The notes under the pieces were generated by a model. It was given only the letters and a program-made list of their open reading frames with translations, was not told the origin of the DNA and ran no database searches. DNA of 64,000 bases from an uncultured bacterium (GTDB lineage Bacteria > Verrucomicrobiota > Kiritimatiellia > PWTM01), in assembly GCA_937139365.1 (NCBI GenBank), contig CAKZPT010000066.1:1-64000 (forward strand). The letters run 5' to 3'. Shown piece after piece: positions 49,560 to 58,528 of the stretch. A program made the translations under genes and the position numbers. Positions within the stretch are counted from its first letter, which is position 1; each line of letters opens with the position of its first letter.

Positions 49560-50381
49560 CTACCCCGACTCGCTCGGTGCTTCAAGGCCTCTGCCAACCT
49601 CGATCCGAAGGCCGTCCCACGGGATCCCCACCCCTTCAGGTAAGATCCGGCGCGTCGCCTCATGCTCCAGCCGATGGCAGATGTGGGTGATGTACGCGCG
49701 TCGCGCACCGACGACCGCCATCGCCGCCAGCGATTCGGACAGGCTGAAGTGGGTCGGATGGGGTTCGGGACGTAACCCGTCCAGGATCAACAGGTCGATC
49801 CCCCGCAGCCGTTCGATGGTCGCGATCGGCAGGCCGTTGCAATCGGGAAAATAGCCGACGCGGCCGCCGTCGGCCTCGACCAAGAACCCGTGGATGTCCA
49901 GCGACCCGTGGCGGCACGGCAGCGGCGTGACGGAAAGACCTCCCACACGGATGGGCCGTCCGCTGTCGAATTCGAACAGCTCGATGCGGGGACACGTGGG
50001 ACCGGGCGGGCCCGGGTCGAATACGTACGCGAACGATCGCCGCACCGCGGCCAGCGACTCCGCCGAGCCCCAAACGGGGACCGCGCCGCCCTGAAGCTCG
50101 TTGATCCGCCGCAGGTCGTCGATGCCGAGGATGTGGTCCGCATGACCGTGCGTCAGAAACACCGCGTCCACCCGCCGCAGATTGGCCGAGAGAGCCTGGA
50201 TGCGGAACTCCGGCCCGACGTCGAACAAGGCCGCGTTACCGTCGGCGGATTGGACATAGAGGCTGCTCCGCGTCCGCCGATTTCGCGGATCCGGGGAGCG
50301 ACAGACGTCGCAGTCGCAGCCGATAACCGGAACGCCGTGCGAGGTCCCGGTGCCGAGGAACGTCACCTGCACGCCGGCCAT
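49560..50381 (-). CDS. MBL-fold metallohydrolase (PhnP-like)
   Basis: 273 residues from ATG 50379-50381, with GGAGGAG before it. Motifs: FLGTGTSHGVPVIGCDCDVC opening with extra cysteines that in PhnP bind a structural zinc, FLTHGHADHILGIDDLR (metal H-x-H-x-D-H), LPCRHGSLDIHGF, YFPDCNG and HICHRLEHE. Phosphodiesterase on cyclic phosphates or related small molecules is likely. Overlaps rsmA's 3' end by 19 bases, so it is translated from the same mRNA. Confidence 0.85.
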   Translation of the reverse strand: MAGVQVTFLGTGTSHGVPVIGCDCDVCRSPDPRNRRTRSSLYVQSADGNAALFDVGPEFRIQALSANLRRVDAVFLTHGHADHILGIDDLRRINELQGGAVPVWGSAESLAAVRRSFAYVFDPGPPGPTCPRIELFEFDSGRPIRVGGLSVTPLPCRHGSLDIHGFLVEADGGRVGYFPDCNGLPIATIERLRGIDLLILDGLRPEPHPTHFSLSESLAAMAVVGARRAYITHICHRLEHEATRRILPEGVGIPWDGLRIEVGRGLEAPSESG

Positions 50382-51232
50382 TCTCCTCCCTTTGGTTTGC
50401 CGCCGTGCAAAGCGTTGAAGAGGCGGGTCCATGCCGCCACATCCAGCGCCTCCGGCCGCGCGACGGGATCCACACCGGTCGCCCGAAGCCAGGTCCGTCC
50501 GTCCGTCGCCGAGCCGACCGGGATCGCACCCGCCCGATGCAGCGCGTTCCAGAGTTGCTTGCGCCGGCCGCCAAACACCGCCTTCAGAAACTCGCGAAAC
50601 GCGACCGGTTCCACCGGTTCCCCCAACGGCAGATCGCGCCGGGTTAGCCGCAACAGCGTTGAGGTGACGTCCGGCGCCGGATGGAAACAACTGGCCGGAA
50701 TAGTCCGCAGCGCCTCGATCACAAAACGCCGCTGGGCGATCACCGAGAGCAGGCCGCGGCTGCGGCTGCCCGGCGGCGCCGCGAGACGCGCCGCGACCTC
50801 GCGCTGCAGCGTGACGACGATGCAGGAGGGCGGATCCGCCATCTCAAAGATTCGCATGAGGATCCTCGTCCCCGCAGAGTATGGCAGGTTGGAGACCAGG
50901 ATATCCGACGGGCCGAGATCGGCCTGCAACGCGTCCCCGAGGACGAGCTCCAGCGGCGGATGATCCCCGAGACGCGCCCGCAGCAACTCCCAGAGCCGTC
51001 GGTCTTTCTCCACCGCCCGTACCCTGGCACCCCGCGCGAGCAGTTCCTCCGTCAACGCACCGCACCCCGGACCGATTTCGAGCACGCGGTCGCCCGCGCG
51101 GACGCCGGAGGCGTCCACGATAAGCCGCGCGATGTTGCCGTCCACCAGAAAATTCTGGCCGAGCACGGAAGACGGCCGGATGCCCTGTTCCGCCAGCCAG
51201 CGGCGCACCTCGGTAGGGCGCGTGGCCTTCAT
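50363..51232 (-). CDS. rsmA: 16S rRNA dimethyladenosine transferase
   Basis: 289 residues from ATG 51230-51232, overlapping the pdxA stop by one base (TGATG). N-terminal SVLGQNFL, then VLEIGPGCGALTEELL SAM loop, EKDRRL, LGDALQ and catalytic NLPYSAG, all classic KsgA. Dimethylates two adenines near the 3' end of 16S rRNA late in 30S assembly. Order surA-pdxA-rsmA is conserved in many Gram-negatives. Confidence 0.94.
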   Translation of the reverse strand: MKATRPTEVRRWLAEQGIRPSSVLGQNFLVDGNIARLIVDASGVRAGDRVLEIGPGCGALTEELLARGARVRAVEKDRRLWELLRARLGDHPPLELVLGDALQADLGPSDILVSNLPYSAGTRILMRIFEMADPPSCIVVTLQREVAARLAAPPGSRSRGLLSVIAQRRFVIEALRTIPASCFHPAPDVTSTLLRLTRRDLPLGEPVEPVAFREFLKAVFGGRRKQLWNALHRAGAIPVGSATDGRTWLRATGVDPVARPEALDVAAWTRLFNALHGGKPKGGEWPACR

Positions 51233-52233
51233 CACGACGGTGATGCCCATGGATTCGGCCGGCGCGCCAGGGTCGCGGCCAGCCGAATCGCCGCCGCCAT
51301 GGAGCCGGCCCGCGCGCATCCACGGCCCGCGATGTCCATGGCTGTGCCGTGATCGGGAGAGGTGCGAACGAACGGCAGGCCGAGGGTCAGGTTGACGCCC
51401 TCGTCCATCGCCACGGTCTTCAGCGGCCCCAGCCCCTGGTCGTGGTACATGGCGATCACCATGGCAAACCGCCGCCGGAGCGCCGCATGAAACACCGAAT
51501 CGGCGGACCAGGGGCCCGAGACGGGGAGGCCGGCCCGGCGGGCTGCGCGGATCGCGGGAGCGATCACGTCGACTTCCTCGCGACCCAGGGCGCCGCCGTC
51601 GCCTGCGTGGGGGTTGAGACCACAGACCGCGATCTCGCCGCGCAGGCGCAGCCACCGGAGGGCACAGGTGGCCAGCCGAAACGCCGACCGCAGGGCGGAC
51701 CGAGTGATGGCGGGGGGCACGTCGCGCAACGGCAGGTGCCGGGTCACCAGCAGTACCCGCAACCGGCCACCGCACAGGAGCATCCCCACCTCGCCGACCT
51801 TGCACAGTCGGGCCAGCAACTCCGTGTGGCCGGGCGCGCCAATCTCAGCCAATGCCCACGCCTCCTTGGAGATCGGCCCCGTGACAACGCCCGACCACCA
51901 CCGGCGCCGCCATCCCTCCACAGCCGCCTCTACCCAGGCGGCGGAAGCCCGGCCGGCGTCCACCGCGACCTGGCCAGGCCGAAGACGGACGCTAGGCACG
52001 CCGGGTGGCGCCCAAACGGCGACGCGGTCGGCGTGGATGGCGTCCGGCTCAGTGACCTCCTGCGGAAGAGGAAGACGAAGGCGACGTGCCGTGGCGGCAA
52101 CCACGTCGAACTGGCCGACGAGAGTGAGGCGCAGCCCGTCGGGCCAGGGAGTCATGTTCAACGCCTTCAGCGCGATCTCCGGCCCGATGCCGTTGGCATC
52201 GCCCAGCGTGAGCGCAAGACGGACAGGGGACAT
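51232..52233 (-). CDS. pdxA: 4-hydroxythreonine-4-phosphate dehydrogenase
   Basis: 333 residues from ATG 52231-52233 (ATG 52242 possible). Motifs: LALTLGDANGIGPEIALKAL near the start, VTGPISKEAW, APGHTELLA (metal), GLNPHAGD and YHDQGLGPLKTV with the zinc histidine, and GTSPDHGTA-like RTSPDHGTAMDIAG. NAD-dependent step of DXP-linked pyridoxal phosphate synthesis. Fourth cistron of the leuB operon. Confidence 0.94.
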   Translation of the reverse strand: MSPVRLALTLGDANGIGPEIALKALNMTPWPDGLRLTLVGQFDVVAATARRLRLPLPQEVTEPDAIHADRVAVWAPPGVPSVRLRPGQVAVDAGRASAAWVEAAVEGWRRRWWSGVVTGPISKEAWALAEIGAPGHTELLARLCKVGEVGMLLCGGRLRVLLVTRHLPLRDVPPAITRSALRSAFRLATCALRWLRLRGEIAVCGLNPHAGDGGALGREEVDVIAPAIRAARRAGLPVSGPWSADSVFHAALRRRFAMVIAMYHDQGLGPLKTVAMDEGVNLTLGLPFVRTSPDHGTAMDIAGRGCARAGSMAAAIRLAATLARRPNPWASPS

Positions 52234-52246
52234 GACGCTCAATCGC

Positions 52247-53230
52247 TTAGGGGCGCGATTCCTGCACCACGCGCACGTAATGGCGCAGACGCAGGTCGCT
52301 CAGCCAGGCCTCCAGCCGTCGCTGCGTGGCGTCGCGGAGCAGTTCCTTTTCCAACTCGCCGGCGACCCTCTCGAACGATAGAACGTGCGCCTCGCGGCGG
52401 CCCTCAAGGGCAAGGATGTGAAACTCCTCGCCGACTTCCACCACGAGGCTGATCTGGCCAGGGGTCATTTGGGCGACCATAGCAGCCAGCTCCGGCCGAA
52501 GCTCCGATGGCCGACGCCAGCCGAGGTCCCCTCCCTCGACGGCTGCAGGGCCCTCGGAGACCTCGCGCGCGACGGCCTCAAAGGACTCGCCCCGCAGCAC
52601 CCGCTCGCGAGCGGTCTCCGCGAGTTTCCGGCGCGCGGCAGCCTCGGCGTCGGACTTTCCTCTGCGTATGGCGATCAGACGCGCGCGGACCTGTTCCGGC
52701 TGACGGTAGGATTCGAGCCGGGCCTCGTAGGCCGCTCTGACCTCGGCGGGCGACACGGAGACGCGGTCCGTTACCTCCTGCCGCCGCAGCAGCATCACCC
52801 TCAGGTCGCCGCGGATCTGGTCCCGGTATTCGGCATACAACAGGCCGTCTGCGGCCAACGCCGCGAGAAACGCGGTCCGGTCACCGGCGAATCGTTCCCG
52901 CACGATCTGGTTGATCTGCGCGTCGAGAGCCTGGTCTGGCAGATCCAGCTTGCGACGTTCGGCCTCGGCGAGGATGAGTTCGCGCTCGATCAGCGCTTTC
53001 AGCCCCTCCCGGTAGTTGCGATCAAGCGCCTTCTCCAGCTCGACGCCTGAAAGGTGGCGGGCGGCCTGGCGGTCCGCCTGCAGAACGTAGCGTAGCACAT
53101 CGCTGATCAGGATGGAGCGATCGTTGACAAAGGCGGCGTGGCCGTCGAGGACCACCGTCTCCCCCACGGCTGCAGCGGCCCGGACCGCGACGGCGACAAC
53201 GACCGGAATCCAGCGGTTCACGCCGGGCAT
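52247..53230 (-). CDS. surA: SurA-like periplasmic peptidyl-prolyl isomerase/chaperone
   Basis: 327 residues. Signal peptide (PVVVAVAVRAAAAVG), a SurA N-terminal helical region (ILISDVLRYV; NYREGLKALIERELILAEAERR), then a parvulin domain near residues 180-280 (ARLIAIRRG, GESFEAVAREVSEGPAAVEGGDLGW, MVAQMTPGQISLVVEVGEEFHILALEGRRE). Escorts outer-membrane proteins through the periplasm. Shorter than E. coli SurA because only one parvulin domain is seen. Placed before pdxA-rsmA as in E. coli. Confidence 0.85.
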   Translation of the reverse strand: MPGVNRWIPVVVAVAVRAAAAVGETVVLDGHAAFVNDRSILISDVLRYVLQADRQAARHLSGVELEKALDRNYREGLKALIERELILAEAERRKLDLPDQALDAQINQIVRERFAGDRTAFLAALAADGLLYAEYRDQIRGDLRVMLLRRQEVTDRVSVSPAEVRAAYEARLESYRQPEQVRARLIAIRRGKSDAEAAARRKLAETARERVLRGESFEAVAREVSEGPAAVEGGDLGWRRPSELRPELAAMVAQMTPGQISLVVEVGEEFHILALEGRREAHVLSFERVAGELEKELLRDATQRRLEAWLSDLRLRHYVRVVQESRP

Positions 53231-53240
53231 TTTCCGCGCA

Positions 53241-54077
53241 TCACTGGGCCTTTTTCAAACCGGCCGCCGATCCCGACAGCTCGCTGCCGGGTACGTCGTC
53301 ATCCACGAACATGCGAACGTAATCGACCTCGAAGCGGGCCCGAGTCATAGCCTCGTCAATGCCCTTCTGCCCGCCCCACGTCCCGCCGATCGCGAGGTTG
53401 ATCAGAGGATACTGCGGGGCGTCGTACGGCCATGCGTCGATGTCGGCCGCGGGCTCCCGGCGGAACACGAACCGTTCAACGCCATCCACCTCGAACCGGA
53501 CGTGGTCGGGCCGGACGTCGACGGCGTAGACGTGGAAGTCGCGGGAGACGCCCGGCAGGCGGAACTTTGCGCTCTTATGGGTGCCGAGCCGGTGGTTGTA
53601 GCGGCCGGTGTGGACGGTGGTGTGGATGACATCGGGATCGAAGCCGACAAACTCCATGATGTCGATTTCACCCCGCCGGGGCCAGGGCAAGGGCGGCTCG
53701 TGCACGCCCATCGTCCACAGAGCAGGCCACACGCCGCGGCCTTCGGGGAGTTTCGCGCGGGTCTCGATGCGGCCGTACCGGAGGTGCAGCCGCCCCAGCG
53801 TGATCAGGCTGGCCGACGTCCACTCGCTGCCTTTCCATGGCTCGCGACGCGCCTCGATCACCAACCGGCCGTTCTCCACACGCGCGTTTTCCGGGCGGTT
53901 GCGGGTGTAGAACTGCGCCTCACGGTTGCGGACCTTGCCTTCCTCGTAGTCCCATACGGCCGGATCGGGGCGGCCGTCGCGATCGAATTCGTCACACCAC
54001 GCCAGCCGCCATCCTGCGCCGGCCGGAACAACAACGGAAACTGCGGCGGCCACCATCCAACGAATGTATCCGAACAT
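53241..54077 (-). CDS. secreted family 16 glycoside hydrolase (laminarinase-like)
   Basis: 278 residues from ATG 54075-54077. Signal peptide (WMVAAAVSVVVPAGAG). Beta-sandwich with WRLAWCDEFD near the start, catalytic G-E137-I-D139-I-M-E142 with nucleophile and acid, LPEGRGVWPALWTMG, and FHVYAVDVRPDHV. This pattern hits 1,3-beta-glucanases such as laminarin hydrolases. It lies in the middle of a housekeeping operon between asd and surA, 10 bases before surA. Confidence 0.93.
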   Translation of the reverse strand: MFGYIRWMVAAAVSVVVPAGAGWRLAWCDEFDRDGRPDPAVWDYEEGKVRNREAQFYTRNRPENARVENGRLVIEARREPWKGSEWTSASLITLGRLHLRYGRIETRAKLPEGRGVWPALWTMGVHEPPLPWPRRGEIDIMEFVGFDPDVIHTTVHTGRYNHRLGTHKSAKFRLPGVSRDFHVYAVDVRPDHVRFEVDGVERFVFRREPAADIDAWPYDAPQYPLINLAIGGTWGGQKGIDEAMTRARFEVDYVRMFVDDDVPGSELSGSAAGLKKAQ

Positions 54078-54129
54078 AGCCACCCCCCCGTTCGCGCTCA
54101 CGGCGGCGACGAGTCCTTGCACGCGCGAC

Positions 54130-55149
54130 TCAGCGCAACCCGCGGCGGATCATCTCCTCGGCGATCTGGATGGCATTCTGGGCCGCGCCCTTCCAGATGT
54201 TGTCGCCGCTGCACCACAGGGCCAGACCGTTCTCCGCGCTGGGGTCACGCCGGATGCGTCCGACGAGCACCTCATAGCGGCCCGAGGCCGCGATCGGCAT
54301 TGGGTACACGGCCTTCGCCGGGTCGTCCGCGACCTCCACCCCCGGCGCGGTGGCGAGCAGCCGGCGCGCCTCGGCCGGATCCAAGGGGCGATGGAACTCC
54401 GCATGGATCGCGATGCTGTGGCCGTTGAAGACCGGCACCCGGACGCAGGTGGTGCTGATGCGGATCGAGGAATCGCCCAGAATCTTGTGCGTCTCCCGGC
54501 GCATCTTCACCTCCTCGGTGCTTTCGCCGGAGTCGTCCTTGAACGAGCCTACGGACGGCAGCAGGTTGAAGGCGATCCGGTGCGGGTAGACCTCGGGCGC
54601 TAGTGTCCGGCCCTCGGCCCATGCGCGCACTTGCAAGTCGAGCTCGCGAACGGCGGCGCTGCCGGTCCCGGAGACCGCCTGGTACGTGCAGGCGATGAAC
54701 CGCCGCAGAACCGCCGCGCGGTGGAGGGCGGCCAGCGGCATCAACGCGATGATCGTGCTGCAGTTCGGATTGGCGATAAAGCCCTGGTGGGACGCGAGGG
54801 CGTCGGCGTTGATCTCCGGCACCACCAGCGGGACCCGAGGGTCCATCCGGAAATCGTCGCCGTTGTCGATGACGATTGCGCCGCGGCGCACGGCCTCCCA
54901 ACCCAACGTCTGCGACGCGCCCTTGTCGCCCTCCGTGCCGGCGAAGAACGCGAAGTCCACCCCGTCGAATTCCTCTGCGGAGGCCGCGCGCACCTCGTAG
55001 GCAACGCCATCGATCGTCTCCGTCCGCGGTCGGCGGGCCAGCACCTTCAGCGACCGCACCGGAAATTTACGCGCCGCCAGGAGCCGAATCATTTCCGTCC
55101 CAACCGCGCCGACCCCGACCACCGCAACGCTGTATGCGCGACCGCTCAT
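54130..55149 (-). CDS. asd: aspartate-semialdehyde dehydrogenase
   Basis: 339 residues from ATG 55147-55149, picked because AGGAGG sits 7 bases upstream (an in-frame earlier ATG overlaps leuB). NADPH loop VVGVGAVGTEM, catalytic Cys in NPNCSTI, and SGTGSAAVREL. Reduces aspartyl phosphate to the semialdehyde for lysine, diaminopimelate, threonine and methionine. 18 bases inside the leuB end region (leuB stop at 55167). Confidence 0.95.
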   Translation of the reverse strand: MSGRAYSVAVVGVGAVGTEMIRLLAARKFPVRSLKVLARRPRTETIDGVAYEVRAASAEEFDGVDFAFFAGTEGDKGASQTLGWEAVRRGAIVIDNGDDFRMDPRVPLVVPEINADALASHQGFIANPNCSTIIALMPLAALHRAAVLRRFIACTYQAVSGTGSAAVRELDLQVRAWAEGRTLAPEVYPHRIAFNLLPSVGSFKDDSGESTEEVKMRRETHKILGDSSIRISTTCVRVPVFNGHSIAIHAEFHRPLDPAEARRLLATAPGVEVADDPAKAVYPMPIAASGRYEVLVGRIRRDPSAENGLALWCSGDNIWKGAAQNAIQIAEEMIRRGLR

Positions 55150-55166
55150 TTCGTCATCCTCCTGCC

Positions 55167-56243
55167 TCACGCGGCGCTTCCGGCCGCGACGTGTTCAACC
55201 ACCATGTCGCCCACTTCCGTCGTGCCGTAACCCATCCGCCCAGCGGCCAGGCTCTTCAGCTTCCGGGCGATGACATGCATCACGGCCTGTTCGACGGCCT
55301 CGGCCGCGCGCTCCTCGCCCACGTGCTTGAGCAACATGCCGCCCGCACAGATCGCGGCCAGGGGATTGATCACGTTTTGGCCCGTGTACTTCGGCGCCGA
55401 CCCGCCGATCGGCTCGAACATGCTGACGCCTTCGGGGTTGATGTTGCCACCGGCCGCGATCCCCATCCCGCCCTGCGTGATGGCCGCCAGGTCGGTGATG
55501 ATGTCTCCGAACATGTTCCCGGTGACGATCACGTCAAACCACTCCGGGTTCTTCACCATCCACATGCACGTCGCGTCCACGTGGTAGTATTCGCGCTTCA
55601 CGTCGGGGAACTCCCGCGCGCCCATCTCGTGAAACGCCCGCTCCCAGAGGTCATAGATATACGTCAGCACGTTGGTTTTGCCGCAAAGCGCGAGGGTCTT
55701 GCGCGGACGGCGTCGGGCCAGCTGAAAAGCATAACGGAGGCAGCGGTCCACCTGGTGCCGCGTGTAGACGCTGGTCTGGATGGCGACCTCGTGGGGCGTG
55801 CCGCGCATGCTGAACCCGCCCGCCCCGCAGTACAGGTCGCCGGTGTTCTCACGAACGACCACGTAGTCGATGTGCTCCGGCCCCTTGTCCTTCAGGGGGC
55901 ACTCGACGCCGGGGTAAAGCTTCACGGGCCGCAGATTGATATACTGGTCGAACTCAAACCGGATGCGCAACAGAATACCTTTCTCCAAGATGCCTGGCTT
56001 GACGTCCGGGTGTCCGATCGCGCCCAGCAGGATCGCGTCAAATCTCCGCAGCGCATTGAGGTCGGAGTCCGTCAGCAGCTCCCCCGTGCGCAGATAGCGC
56101 TCCCCGCCGAAATCAAAATCCTGAAGGTCGAGTTTGAAAGCGAACCGGCCGGCGGCGGCCTTCAGGACCTTGACCGCCTCGCGGACCACCTCCGGCCCCG
56201 TGCCGTCGCCGCCGATCACCGCGATTTTGTACGTCCGACTCAT
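55167..56243 (-). CDS. leuB: 3-isopropylmalate dehydrogenase
   Basis: 358 residues from ATG 56243 with GGAGAG just before. NAD-dependent beta-decarboxylating dehydrogenase: [34 protein letters not shown], the [30 protein letters not shown] helix and [16 protein letters not shown]. Oxidises isopropylmalate to the leucine precursor. Tartrate or homoisocitrate dehydrogenases are alternative subfamilies. First gene of the long minus-strand operon; promoter at 56292-56319. Confidence 0.9.
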   Translation of the reverse strand: MSRTYKIAVIGGDGTGPEVVREAVKVLKAAAGRFAFKLDLQDFDFGGERYLRTGELLTDSDLNALRRFDAILLGAIGHPDVKPGILEKGILLRIRFEFDQYINLRPVKLYPGVECPLKDKGPEHIDYVVVRENTGDLYCGAGGFSMRGTPHEVAIQTSVYTRHQVDRCLRYAFQLARRRPRKTLALCGKTNVLTYIYDLWERAFHEMGAREFPDVKREYYHVDATCMWMVKNPEWFDVIVTGNMFGDIITDLAAITQGGMGIAAGGNINPEGVSMFEPIGGSAPKYTGQNVINPLAAICAGGMLLKHVGEERAAEAVEQAVMHVIARKLKSLAAGRMGYGTTEVGDMVVEHVAAGSAA

Positions 56244-56291
56244 CTACGCTCTCCGCCCCCGACGTCGCTGGGCACGCCGGGAGGGCGGTTT

Positions 56292-56319
56292 ATTCTACGG
56301 CCGGCCTCGCCCCACGCAA
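56292..56319 (-). promoter_or_regulatory. promoter of the leuB operon
   Basis: Minus strand TTGCGT (56314-56319), 16 bases, TAGAAT (56292-56297), about 42-base leader. Confidence 0.55.
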
Positions 56320-56367
56320 GCCGGTCTTTCGGCCGCCCTCGAGGCGGATGGCGATCCAGACGGGGGA

Positions 56368-57444
56368 TCAACCGGCGGTGGGGGCTTCCCCCATCCCGCA
56401 TGGCTTCCCAGACCGGCCCGCCGGCCGCCGGGCCGACCGGACATCGTCGCGCGGTGCGCGGCCGTACCGGCGGCGGTAGAGCGTGGCAAAGTACTGGCTA
56501 CTCGAAAAACCGCAGTCCAACGCGATCTCCGTGATCGAACGCCCTTTTGGCTCACCGAGAAGCTCGCAGGCCCGCTCGAGGCGCCGGCGGATCAGAAACT
56601 GCACCGGTGACAGGCCGGTCAGTTGCCGGACATAGAACGCAAACCGGGTCCGTCGGAGCCCCGCCGACTCGGCCAGCCGGCCCAGTGTCCAGGGTTGGTC
56701 CAGCGAGGCGACCACCTCAGCGAGCACCATGGCCACCGTACGCTCCGCACGGGTCAGCGAAAGCTTCTCCGGCACGTTCTGGCCCCTCAACAGATCGAGC
56801 GTGTCCACAAGAAGCCCGTTGATCTCCAGCGCCAGCCGGCTGGCCACTGCGCGACCGCTCGCCTCCCCTCCGACCAGCCGTCCGATCCTCTCAAAACGCC
56901 CCCCCAGCACCGGAGCCGACCACACCGGCCGTTCGCAGCAACGCAGACGGCGGGTCAATTCGCCGAGGTCGTCCGGCGACAACGCCACCCATGTCGGCCA
57001 TCGCCAGGGCTGGTGCGGGCGCCGCACGCCGACGTCCAGGATCAGCCAATGGAGCCGCCCTGCGGTGACCCGCGGTAGACCGACCCGGTGCGGCTGCCAT
57101 GGGCGCGTAACCGTCAGCGCGCCGGCTTCAAGCGCGTAACGTCGGCGGCCGACGCCAAAGCCCAGACGTCCCCGCTCGAGGTAGGTCAACTCCACTCCCT
57201 CGTTTCGATGTTCCAGGAGACCCCACGACTGGTCGCGCCCCGCGTCCCAGAAACCAATGCTGCGCACGCCGGGCAGGATTCCCGCTGGCAACGGCCGGCC
57301 CGGATAGGGCGCGCGGGCCAGCGCAGCCAGCCGCACCTCCCCACGGCGCATCGCCGCCGCCAATGGCGTGCAGGTGTCGGCGAGGTACGTGCGCGATGGC
57401 TCGATAAAGGCCGCCGGCCTGTTCCGCCCGAAGGAATCATCCAT
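56368..57444 (-). CDS. AraC family transcriptional regulator
   Basis: 358 residues from ATG 57442-57444 (TTG 57450 possible). N-terminal cupin-like arabinose-sensing domain (LEHRNEGVELTYLERGRLGFGVGRRRYALEAGALTVTRPWQPH). C-terminal helix-turn-helix pair: TLGRLAESAGLRRTRFAFYVRQLTG and ITEIALDCGFSSSQYFATLYRRRYG. Upstream is a divergent sugar isomerase gene, so it probably controls sugar catabolism; the ligand is unknown. Confidence 0.9.
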   Translation of the reverse strand: MDDSFGRNRPAAFIEPSRTYLADTCTPLAAAMRRGEVRLAALARAPYPGRPLPAGILPGVRSIGFWDAGRDQSWGLLEHRNEGVELTYLERGRLGFGVGRRRYALEAGALTVTRPWQPHRVGLPRVTAGRLHWLILDVGVRRPHQPWRWPTWVALSPDDLGELTRRLRCCERPVWSAPVLGGRFERIGRLVGGEASGRAVASRLALEINGLLVDTLDLLRGQNVPEKLSLTRAERTVAMVLAEVVASLDQPWTLGRLAESAGLRRTRFAFYVRQLTGLSPVQFLIRRRLERACELLGEPKGRSITEIALDCGFSSSQYFATLYRRRYGRAPRDDVRSARRPAGRSGKPCGMGEAPTAG

Positions 57445-57562
57445 GTTCAATTTTCACCACTGGCGATTTTTGGAAGACAACCTCGTGCGGACGGCCGATT
57501 ATCGCGTGCGTGTCACAGGGCCGGGCCGACGGGCAGCTCGGCACCTGGGCCGGAGGTCGGAC

Positions 57563-58396
57563 ATGGCGCGACTGGCGATCGGAGTGAATCTGGAATTCGT
57601 CCGGCACGATGACAAGCCGTTCGAATGGGGTGCACGGAAGGCGGCGGAGCTCGGGTTCGAGTACATCGAGCCGATGGTGCATTGGGGCCGCGAGCTGCTG
57701 AGCGAGGCCGGCTATTTCCACAGCGTCTCGATGCTCGACGACCCTTTCCGTGTCCGACGGGCCTGCGCAGCGGCCGGCGTGAAGCTGTCCGGTTTCAGCG
57801 CCCACACGCCACTGTGCCAACCGGAGATCGGTGTCGAATACCTGAAGCAGGCCATCCGGTTCGCCGCGGAATGCGGCGCGGCGGTCGTCAACACCGACGA
57901 GGGCCCCAAACCGGCGTGGACTACGGAGGCCGAGGACCATGTCCTGATGCGGTACACCCTTTGCGAATCGGCCCGCGTCGCCGAACCGCGCGGCATCCGG
58001 ATCGGACTGGAACCCCACCCGCAATACAGCCGGACACCCGAGGGACTGGACCGCATCCAAGGGCGGGTCGACAGCCCCGCCCTAGGCATCAACTTCGACA
58101 CGGGCAACAGCTACCTGGCCGGGCAGGATCCGTACGCCTGGCTGGAACGGGTCGTGGGGCGGCTGGTCCACCTGCATGCCAAGGACATCTCCCTGCGGCA
58201 ATCGGAGGCGGAGCGCGGCAAGGTGGCGGGCACGCCCGTTGGGTGTGCCTGCGGCGATGGGGTGATCGACTGGGACCGCGTCGCAACGATCTGCCGACGG
58301 GCGCCGGTGGAGGTGTTGGTGCTCTCGGTAGAGTGCGGCACCGTGGATCAGGCCGCCCGCAGCATCGAGCACTTGAGGAAGGTACTGGCGGCGTGA
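57563..58396 (+). CDS. sugar phosphate isomerase/epimerase (xylose isomerase-like TIM barrel)
   Basis: 277 residues from ATG 57563 with GGAGGT 6 bases upstream. AP endonuclease 2-type barrel: FEYIEPMVHWG, GFSAHTPLC, GLEPHPQ and LGINFDTGNSYLAGQDP, LVHLHAKDI and CACGDGVIDW. Glu and His residues of the metal site are in place. Pairs with the following Gfo/Idh/MocA oxidoreductase, as in inositol or sugar oxidation gene pairs; substrate unknown. Divergent from araC-type regulator. Confidence 0.88.
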   Translation: MARLAIGVNLEFVRHDDKPFEWGARKAAELGFEYIEPMVHWGRELLSEAGYFHSVSMLDDPFRVRRACAAAGVKLSGFSAHTPLCQPEIGVEYLKQAIRFAAECGAAVVNTDEGPKPAWTTEAEDHVLMRYTLCESARVAEPRGIRIGLEPHPQYSRTPEGLDRIQGRVDSPALGINFDTGNSYLAGQDPYAWLERVVGRLVHLHAKDISLRQSEAERGKVAGTPVGCACGDGVIDWDRVATICRRAPVEVLVLSVECGTVDQAARSIEHLRKVLAA

Positions 58397-58528
58397 ACTC
58401 GCGCACCCCGCCGGTTGCTTGATCGCTGTGGGCCGGACCGGCGAACGGGTCAGCCCGTCCGGAGGACCATGATTACGCGGGGCGAGGATGTGAGGGTGCG
58501 ATGCGGCCGGACGGCCGGGAGGTAAGCC

